From positions 62,001-126,000 of the forward strand of contig JAVXUO010002766.1 of the NCBI GenBank assembly GCA_033065855.1: DNA of 64,000 nt. Reading direction: 5' to 3'. Position 1 is the first letter of the stretch. Each line of letters opens with the position of its first letter. Both the position numbers and the translations under genes were made by a program. The notes under the pieces are model-generated. The model did no database searches. It saw nothing but the letters and a program-made list of their open reading frames with translations, and was not told the origin of the DNA. Below, piece after piece: positions 57,035 to 64,000 of the stretch. Source of the stretch: Escallonia rubra. Its lineage: Eukaryota; Streptophyta; Magnoliopsida; Escalloniales; Escalloniaceae.

Positions 57035-57712
57035 GGATCAATTACACATAAAACCCTATAGTTTGAGGGTTTGTGCGCATTTCACCTTACTATTTTAATT
57101 TTGGCGCAATTCACCTCACTGTTCATTAATTTGTGTTCAATTTACCAATTGACGATTTGGACTCCAATTTTTTGGACAACCGTCAATCTTTTAGGGATAA
57201 AATGGTCACTTCAACTTCTTTTTCACATGTTGGCAGCCACGTCATCGCTATTAACCAATAAAGGGTTTACACATGGAAACCAATTATGTGCCCTTTCATC
57301 TTCATGTTCAAAATTCAATTGACCACGACCATATAAACACCAAACCCACGGCTGCAGCCACCACTATTCATACGACCATCAATCCCTAAAATTGCCACCA
57401 CCGAACCAACCACAAGCGCCACTGTCGCTCGATCCATCAAACCAATACCGCCATTAACCTATTTCTGCCGCCACCACCAACACCTTAACAATCAAAACCC
57501 CCTTCCATCTCTCCAACACCAGCACCATCATTAAAACCACCTTGCCGCCGCAACTAACACCATACCCACTTCTACCGCCGCGGCCAATACCACCATTAAA
57601 GCCATTCTACCAATCGTATAGCTTCAACTCCATAGAAAGGGATTTGGCACATAAAGCAAGCGCCACCACCGCGACTGTGTATTCTGCGTCACCACCGCCA
57701 CTAGCTTCAAAC

Positions 57713-57753
<41 letters not shown>

Positions 57754-58474
57754 CCCTATCCCAATTTGGCAGAGTTCTTGATGACAAGATTTTTAGAGGT
57801 TCAGATGTGGAGCAGTTGCCGACGCCGATGATGTCGGAGATGAAGATCTGCCACTATACAGTTCGCAGGACCACGATAGATCAAGAGTGATCTAGATCCA
57901 AGATGGATTTTTAGGGTTAGAATCCAAAGTTTGCGGGTGGTTGTTATTTTTATATGGTTGTGGTTATGGTAGGTGGTATTGTGGTCTGTCATATGGGGGT
58001 TCATCGTTGGCAGTGGTGGGGATTTGATTTGCTTGTGGTGGTTGTGGATTGTGAGGTTTCGTGCTTACTGGCAGCGACACAATTGTGTGTGGTGTTGTTG
58101 GTGGTGGCATCGAAGTGGGTGCGGTGGTGGTGCTTTTCGGGTGTGTGAATATGCAGCGAGAGAGAAAGGTGTGATGGGGGTGGCTGGGTACGGTGGTGAT
58201 GGGGGGGGGGGGGGGATTGAAGGTTTAGGTGGGGTGGGGGGTTGGGGGCTAGGGTGTGTATTGAGAAAAAGGTGAGATGACTTGGCCAAAAAAGAGTTGA
58301 AGTGACCATTTTACCCTGCAATATTGACGGGTGTCTAAGAAATTAGACTCCAAACCGTCAATTGGTAAATTTAGCATAAATTAATGAACAGTGAGGTGAA
58401 TTGAGCCAAATTAAAATAGTATGGTAAAATACGCACATACCCTCAAACTATAGGGTTTTATGTGTAATTGATCC
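57035..58474. mobile_element. Non-autonomous Mutator-like element (1440 bp)
   Basis: Long terminal inverted repeats of about 110 bp start GGATCAATTACACATAAAAC. Both ends are flanked by AAAATTAAA (57026-57034 and 58475-58483), a perfect 9-bp target duplication as made by MULE transposases. No transposase is encoded. The inside holds CCACC/GCC-rich sequence, a (CT)n tract and a GGTGG-rich right half. It could be a Pack-MULE carrying host fragments, but I recognise no source gene. It lies in the copia upstream of gag. Confidence 0.92.
57714..57751. repeat. (CT)n microsatellite inside the MULE
   Basis: About 19 CT units followed by a short C run. Confidence 0.95.
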
Positions 58475-58483
58475 AAAATTAAA

Positions 58484-59281
58484 ATATAGTCTTCCGTTGG
58501 GCCAATTAATATTTTTGATTAATAAGTGTAACATGATGTGGTTTTATCATTATCTCAACTTATAAAAGACAATAAACTTCAATTGGGCCTCTTATTGCTA
58601 AAATAAGTAAGATCACTAATTATTTTCAAGTTCATTATAGTAATCTAGAAATGCCAAACGAAGCATAAGGTTTTAGCATGATCACGTAATTTTAGACTAA
58701 TTCTTGAAATTATAATAATATTGATACGTTATATTCATCGGTATCTGAAAATAAACCAATATTAAATCATAAGCGGCTTTACAAATTTTATTTTGTAAAG
58801 CCCAATTAAAATACACAAGACATTTGAAAATCTATTTTAAATGGCCAAAACAGGCCCACTTCAATAGCTACAAGCCCACTTTTAAGTGGCCAAAACAGAC
58901 CACTTCGGAGGCCTACACAAGCTCATTCCTCTGGTTACAAGCCCCTTTAAAGAAAGAAAGGAAAAAAAAACGGGCTATACTAGTTCCAGCCCAACAGACT
59001 CAATAAAGTCACAAGAGCCAAATCAGGCCACAAAGCAAGGCCAAACCAGGCCTAAATACATTTTCAGTTTGGGCCATTTAACAAGCCACATGGGCTTCTT
59101 GTGGGCCAAAGCATAAATCCAACAGGCAGGCCGAACAACTTACCTTAATCGACCGGCCCAATCTTACTGACCCAATATTCCAGGCCAACCAACAGCCGCA
59201 TGGCCGAACAACAGGGCCATACAGCCGGCCGTTTTTTTTAACGTTAGTATTTAAACGTAAATTTAAAATAATTCCAAAAAC
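58484..59281 (-). other. Copia leader region
   Basis: Non-coding DNA between the MULE and the MITE, with several GGCC-containing segments at 58840-59230. Part of the untranslated leader/gag start of the copia. Confidence 0.45.
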
Positions 59282-59284
59282 TTA

Positions 59285-59742
59285 GGCCTCGTTTTACGGG
59301 GCTTTTTTTTCATTTTTGGAAACTGAAAAAAAATAAATACGTTTGGTAACCAGGTTTTTTTTTTCAGTTAAAAAAATCAATTTTAAAACCAAGACTGTGT
59401 GTGAAAACTCCAAAAATGAGTTTTGGTTTTTTTTTTTGAGACCACGACCACTCTCCCACCCGCCGGCAGCCACCGCTCACCACCGGCAACCACCTCCGAC
59501 GACCATCGCCGGTGACCGCCGGCAGCCAATAACCACCGTCAGCCATCGCCACCACAAACCACAAAAAAAAAAACTCAAAATAAAAACTGGATAATCAAAA
59601 ACCAAAAAAAAAAAACCTCAAAAAAAAAAAAACTGTGTTATCAAACACCTACTTGTTTTTGTAAAAAAAAAAAATACTAAACTTCTCTTTATTTTTATTT
59701 ATTTTTGAAAACTGAAAAAAAAAAGTGTTGTCAAACAGAGCC
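59285..59742. mobile_element. Tourist-like MITE, copy 2
   Basis: Ends GGCCTCGTTTTACGGGG and, inverted, GGCTCTGTTTGACAAC. Flanked by TTA on both sides (59282-59284 and 59743-59745), matching the TWA target preference of PIF/Harbinger MITEs. The same layout as 16481-17018: long A/T runs around a CACC/CCGGC-rich core (about 59450-59560). Confidence 0.8.
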
Positions 59743-59841
59743 TTAAAGGAGGAGTTCTATGTTTGAATGCCAACGTAAAAAAAATAAAAAATTCAAGAAC
59801 CCAAAAGAAAAATTTTATGTTCATGCAATTGATTAACGTGA

Positions 59842-59852
59842 CTCTGATACCA
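59842..59852 (-). other. Primer-binding site of the copia element
   Basis: Minus strand TGGTATCAGAG, two bases inside the 5' LTR; complementary to initiator methionine tRNA. Confidence 0.9.
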
Positions 59853-59854
59853 CA

Positions 59855-60412
59855 TGTTAGATTTATTTCATTCATCTTGACCCTATAATCAAGATCATTA
59901 GAATCTTACAAAAATAGCATAAACTTAAGAACAATAGGGTTATGAACTCACCGGAATCGAAGGAAGCCATAGATTACCAAGAGTATTATTGTGATGATGA
60001 AAGAACGCCAAGATGCGGAAACGAACACATACCCTTTGGTATTGATCTTTATTACTCTTCTCTATTCTTGATGATGGAATATAGTGGTGTATTTTTTTTC
60101 TTTACTCTAAGAGGCAAAAGAGTGGCCAAATATTATGATACCCTAACCTTCAAGAAAAAAAGTTATTTATATAGAGAGAGTAGTGAGATCAACCTTAAAG
60201 CCTGCCAAATCTCAACTGTCCATCAAAATTAAGAGATTAGGGTCTATAAGCATTTTATACACAATAAGTCATTACTGTATTGAATGCTAAATTAAATAGG
60301 CCCATAATATTATTTAGCCAATTTAATTAATTAATGTTCAAGTCAAATTAATAGTTAACAATAGTATGACCCGTTAGGCCACTTAATTGGATTGGACCGA
60401 TCAAATCCAACA
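59855..60412 (-). repeat. 5' LTR of the copia element
   Basis: 558 bp, matching 51993-52547. The open frame at 59942-60232 inside it is antisense to the LTR and spurious. Confidence 0.9.
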
Positions 60413-61345
60413 CACAGAGGACAACAATCTTGAGTAGTACAATGGCGTTTAACTAATTAAGAACTAAAGGGGAAGGCGACCTTGAAGAAATTGCCATAAA
60501 AAATCTTAAGTTTCTCAGTGGGAAGTTCCAAGAGCAGATATCATAAAGGAAGAGCCAGACGACGTAACTGAGAGATTGGCCATTAAGAACCGATAAACTG
60601 AGGTAACTGAAAACCTATTGTTCGTAACAAATGGCCAAAAGCTGACATCCGCCAAACCAGGTTGAAAAATCTCTTGTAAAATCTGAACGACAACCTCCTG
60701 AGGAAACGCTTCCATCAAAACTGCTAAATTCCAATGAGTAGTATTAGGAATAAACAAATCCAAGACCCTTCAATGATGATTTGAACTCTTACAGTAACGC
60801 TTTAAGGAAGTAGATGAAATAGAAGATAACCACCGATCCATCCAAACCGAAACTGAGCACCCGTCCTCAATATGGCATTGTAAACCATGTTTAAGAAGAC
60901 TTTGTCCTACAAAAATACTGCGCTACTCATGAGAAAGAGTGAGCTGGGTGTTCATGAAGAAAGTTACATTTGCAAAAAATATCAATTGTTAAGAACTTGA
61001 CTTAAAAGACTACCAGGGTTAGACCAAATTAAAAACTTAACTTAAAAGACTATGAGGGTTAGACCAGATTCTCTAGGCTTCCATAGTAAACAGGGCTTGA
61101 TTGAAAAAAACAAATCCCGAAATCCTAAACCCTCGAGCCTTTTAGGAAGGCACAGACTAGTATGTCGACTTGCATCTCCCGACCAATGAATAATATGTCG
61201 ACTTGCATCTCCCGACCACAAGAACCGAAAAAGGATTTGATCCAATTTATGGCAAACTTTAACATGAAGTTTATACATCGACCTATAATTGTCTGAGAGT
61301 GAAGATATGACAGACTTAATAAGAGTAGCTCTCCCTTGCCTAATA

Positions 61346-62227
61346 GGGCTTGTTTGACATGTTTAAACACAAAAAACAAATTAAATCCAAAAAATTAGTT
61401 ATTATGGTCAACCATCATCTTACCAATTTCAAATCAAAAATTAAAAGTTCCTAATTCGTAAATCTTGAGTTTAAAATTTTCTAAACCCAAAATCAAAAGG
61501 ATAATTATAACATTGTCCTTTTATCTTTGGCCCCTAGTCTTTTAAGTGTCCCTCTTTTTCTCTTTGTTTGCCTGTAGTCCTCAAGAGTTTATTCTATGAA
61601 CCAATTGGTCCTTCGGTCCATTAACTCTTCTTATCTGATGACCTGGACCTAAATGGGAGGGCAAGGTGAAAATTCATGGCATCAACTCATGACTTGGACG
61701 CGACTTCGACGCCCATGTGAAAAATTAGATTCCGGCTTAATTGAGGACTCGTGGATTGTGACCAACCTTGGAAGGAGGTATCTTTGATGCTCCAGATATG
61801 TGGTATATGCTTGATTTGTTGTTTATGATATCCAGTTGTAACAGAACCCTGATTGCCTTTTCATTTTTCAGACCCCTCAATCATGTGGCTTCTTCGCGTG
61901 GGCTGACGTGCTCGCCCTTGCCCTTATGAGAAGGATTTGCAGAGATGAGGAACTGTAGAAGATGCTAGGGGCTTGATCATTCTAGCTTCGTTGATGATCA
62001 TCATAAAGTGTAAACGATGTACGAAATGCAAGTTATTATAAGAAATTGTTTCGTAACGAATTAAGTATTTGTGATGACTTGCATTTGAAACATTTCTAAG
62101 TCTATGTAAATTACCTTTGAATGGAATGTACGTGTTTGAAGAAAAGCCACTTTAAAATTTTCTTTTTCTAAATTTGCACACCAAAGTAGGAAGGTTGTTA
62201 CTTCGGTTGAAGGAATCTTCCTCGTAC
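61346..62227. other. Unassigned spacer
   Basis: AT-rich. It starts with GGGCTTGTTTGACATG, which resembles a MITE terminus, but no partner terminus was found. No gene recognised. Confidence 0.4.
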
Positions 62228-62380
62228 CCTTATATAGCGACAATCAATCGTCTTTAAATCTTTCTAGTGGCTTTTATTTAGTGACGCTAAAAAAATACTG
62301 CTAATAATTATCGCTGAGAATGTAAGAAGAAAAGTCATTAGAAACATTTAGCGACTATTAGTTGTCACTATAGACGGGGT
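62228..62380. repeat. AGCGAC-type motif cluster
   Basis: TATAGCGACAATC, TTTAGTGACGC, ATCGCTGAGA, TTTAGCGACTATT and GTTGTCACTATAG in about 150 bp resemble highly decayed CACTA subterminal repeats. No terminus seen. Confidence 0.35.
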
Positions 62381-62724
62381 TAGACGAAGATTCCTACAAT
62401 TCGGGTACGAGCCGAAGTATACCAAAGTAGGAAGATTCCTAGCAAAAATGTTGCCTTGGTATCTAAGTCAGTAAGTGGAAATGTACTAGTACAAAGTATG
62501 AATTTATAGATACTAAAAAAAAGTTCCCATGTCATAGATGAGTAGTTGCAATGTGGTATCCAGTACATAGATTTATCGACACTATCCAAAAGATCCAATA
62601 TCATAGATCATACCAAATTGCAATTGTTCCTATATATGAATATGAACATGTTTAAACAGCCATTCCGAAAAACTTGACTTGCAAAATAAACCAAGAATTA
62701 AAAACTTTCAACTTGGACTCAAAC

Positions 62725-63027
62725 TATTAAGCATGATAACGTTGTTGGACTCATTCTCTAACAGCTTAAGCTTTTAGAGCAGATGATAACTTAACATGGT
62801 ATCAGAGCTCTGGTTTAGTAAAATCTTGGGTTTGATTCTTTCCACTTGCGTATCTGGTCCCCTTTTATCATAGTGCTATTTGTACTCATTTTTTTTTTTT
62901 TTCTGTCTTGATTTGTCTCTTCACATGCAATCAAGGTCTTGCACATGATGGGGAGTATTAAGCATGATAACATTGTTGGGTCAATTCTCTAACAGTTTAA
63001 GCTTTTAGAGTAGATGGTAACTTAACA
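62725..63027 (+). mobile_element. Miniature LTR element (TRIM/SMART type), 303 bp
   Basis: Two 72-bp direct repeats (62725-62796 and 62956-63027) each run from TATTAAGCATGATAAC to GTAACTTAACA or GATAACTTAACA. The first is followed at once by TGGTATCAGAGCT (62797-62809), a primer site for initiator Met tRNA. A purine tract GATGGGGAG precedes the second. CAAAC flanks both ends (62720-62724 and 63028-63032), a perfect 5-bp target duplication. There is no coding capacity. The repeats do not begin with TG, which is unusual. Confidence 0.85.
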
Positions 63028-63365
63028 CAAACTAACAACAGAGCCAAAAACCTAATTGCTGCTACAGCATCATGGCCTCCAAATTCTTTGCTTTCTTAAG
63101 GCATCACTATTCACTTGCAACCATCTTTGCTGGTGACTTCGGCTTCTCTAATAGACCTTGTTCCCAACCTATCTTACCAACACCCATTGATCTACTGCGG
63201 GTCCAATTTTTGCACGACACATTGATACAGTCAATGATCAATTTTTAACACTTGCAACTGGTCAAAATGCACACGCCGAAGTCACGTGCATTTTTCTCCT
63301 TTTTTACAATTCGTCTTCTCTAAGTTATTTTGGTATGACTCTTTTTTTGGCTAGGGAGACATCCT
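63028..63365. other. Unassigned spacer
   Basis: No gene or element recognised. Confidence 0.4.
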
Positions 63366-63575
63366 CAGCGTGCCTCAACCTTCGGAGCCTTTTTTTGTTT
63401 AGCCGGTTGCACATCTTCCCCCTCGGGGGTCTACGTGCCTTAACCTTAAGAGCCCTATTTTGCTCAGCCAGTCACACATCTTCCCCCTCGACAGTCGGCG
63501 TGCCTAAACCTTCATAGCCCTTTTTTGTTCAGCCGGTCGCATATCTTCCCCCTCGACCTCGGCATGCCTCAACCT
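63366..63575. repeat. About 65-bp tandem repeat
   Basis: Three full units and a partial fourth, each with CGTGCCTNAACCTT, then GCCNTTTTTTGTTNAGCCGG and CATCTTCCCCCTCG. GC-rich sequence continues to the window end and may be the U3 of another large LTR. Confidence 0.8.
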
Positions 63576-64000
63576 TCCTCCTCCTTGGGGTCGGCGAGCC
63601 TTCCTCTTTGAGGGTTGGCCCCCTTCCCTTTTTGGGATTGATTGGCCTTTCACCAATGCATGCTTAGTTCTCTTTGCCTCAGCCATATTTCGTTCTTGAT
63701 GCCTGTCGTCACCCGTGCACCAACTCTACAACCCCTGTTGCCCGCGCGTCAACTCTGAGACCCCCATCGTCGATGTCTGTGAGCCGACTCTGCGGCGCCT
63801 GTTGCCTATGCCCTAGTGCTGTCTCCACGGCACATGCCCTTAGCATGACACACGTCTTTCCCATGAGCCGTTTCCATGTCGCACTATCATGCCCTCGGCA
63901 CTACACACAATTCGTGCTCCCATGCACGGCGTTACTGATACAGACGCGCCCCCCGACTCTCTATCACACTACCATGCCCCTGCGGAACATGCTTTTGCCC
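63576..64000. other. GC-rich sequence at the right edge
   Basis: C-rich DNA with degenerate repeats (AACTCTRMRACCCC, CTGTTGCC). No coding frame recognised. Confidence 0.4.

Larger units (their letters stand above)
51993..60412 (-). mobile_element. Ty1/copia retrotransposon, near complete, inactive
   Basis: Two LTRs (51993-52547 and 59855-60412) flanked by CACAG on both sides (51988-51992 and 60413-60417). The primer site is beside the right LTR and the polypurine tract beside the left, so the element runs on the minus strand. The LTRs differ at many positions (I estimate roughly a tenth), implying an old insertion. It interrupts a LINE, and itself contains a MULE and a MITE in the leader/gag part. 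Confidence 0.9.
51056..61345 (-). pseudogene. LINE ORF2 remnant split by a copia
   Basis: Minus strand. The upstream part (61345-60418) carries the RT C-terminus (GRATLIKSVISSLSDNYRSM, RFLWSGDASRHIIHW, GLGFRDL) and the linker (ADVSFWPFVTNN, FSVTSVYRFL). The downstream part (51987 to about 51056) resumes in the zf-RVT domain (CSEIHEHLFLECPCLHSIW) and ends in an RNase H-like tail (NQPEWFASI). The copia element sits between the two parts inside zf-RVT. A 33-bp in-frame duplication lies at 61161-61218. The 5' end is truncated at about 61345 and no poly-A tail was found at the 3' side. Many stops. Confidence 0.75.

Noticed and set aside
61346-61500. Third copy of the Tourist-like MITE
   Set aside because: Only a GGGCTTGTTTGACA-like left end is seen; no inverted right end or TWA duplication found.
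62797-62809. Possible tRNA-iMet gene
   Set aside because: Only the 3'-complement is present, at the inner edge of a terminal repeat, with no cloverleaf; it is a primer-binding site.

Overview
The window reads as repeat-dense, gene-poor DNA from a eudicot plant. One TIR-NB-ARC resistance-type gene (TIR-type NLRs are absent from grasses), typical plant GT-AG introns, and many families of plant transposable elements support this. Nearly everything recognisable is mobile DNA in different states of decay, often nested. I found no rRNA gene, tRNA gene or CRISPR array, and only one host-type gene. I could not identify the species.

Left end (1-10.4 kb): a hAT transposon tail (1-1074) interrupts the integrase of a Ty3/gypsy element. 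That element is followed by an intron-containing gene remnant on the opposite strand (1738-4262). Next comes a 5'-truncated CACTA (En/Spm) transposon (about 4263-7660) with the end of a TNP2-type transposase, a second transposase-like gene and an array of AGCGACGG subterminal repeats. Its right terminus lies about 60 bp beyond the exon 2 splice donor of a minus-strand TIR-NB-ARC gene (10269-7724), so no LRR exons are linked to that gene in this window.

Middle left (10.9-19 kb): a minus-strand Ty3/gypsy remnant with gag, primer-binding site and one very long LTR whose U3 carries three different minisatellites. It is followed by a Tourist-like MITE (16481-17018) and two GC-rich fold-back modules set inside (TA)n tracts (17808-18610 and 18661-18953). 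The fold-backs are the most unusual structure here.

Centre (20-38.4 kb): a solo LTR with a perfect 5-bp target-site duplication (20287-22629). Then a complete but inactivated chromodomain-bearing Ty3/gypsy element (23934-32534) whose 3' LTR contains a second long LTR-like insertion (29232-32146). Then simple and tandem repeats, a LINE reverse-transcriptase fragment and a short solo LTR (37738-38399).

Right (39-64 kb): a probable Mutator-like element (terminal repeats near 39035 and 49636) with a GRF zinc-finger gene just inside its right end. It hosts a LINE (about 39753-47789) that is itself split by a rearranged Ty1/copia fragment. Beyond it lie a hAT transposase relic, a minus-strand LINE split by a near-complete Ty1/copia element (51993-60412, TSD CACAG), and, inside that copia, a MULE (57035-58474, 9-bp TSD) and a second copy of the Tourist-like MITE (59285-59742). 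A 303-bp miniature LTR element (62725-63027, TSD CAAAC) and another minisatellite close the window.

How the parts relate: each autonomous element carries its own replication genes, but all show in-frame stops, frameshifts or deletions, so none looks able to move by itself. The short elements (MITEs, the 1.4-kb MULE, the miniature LTR element, the fold-backs) would depend on enzymes supplied from elsewhere. The only host gene, the TIR-NB-ARC locus, has been structurally altered by the transposon layer next to it.
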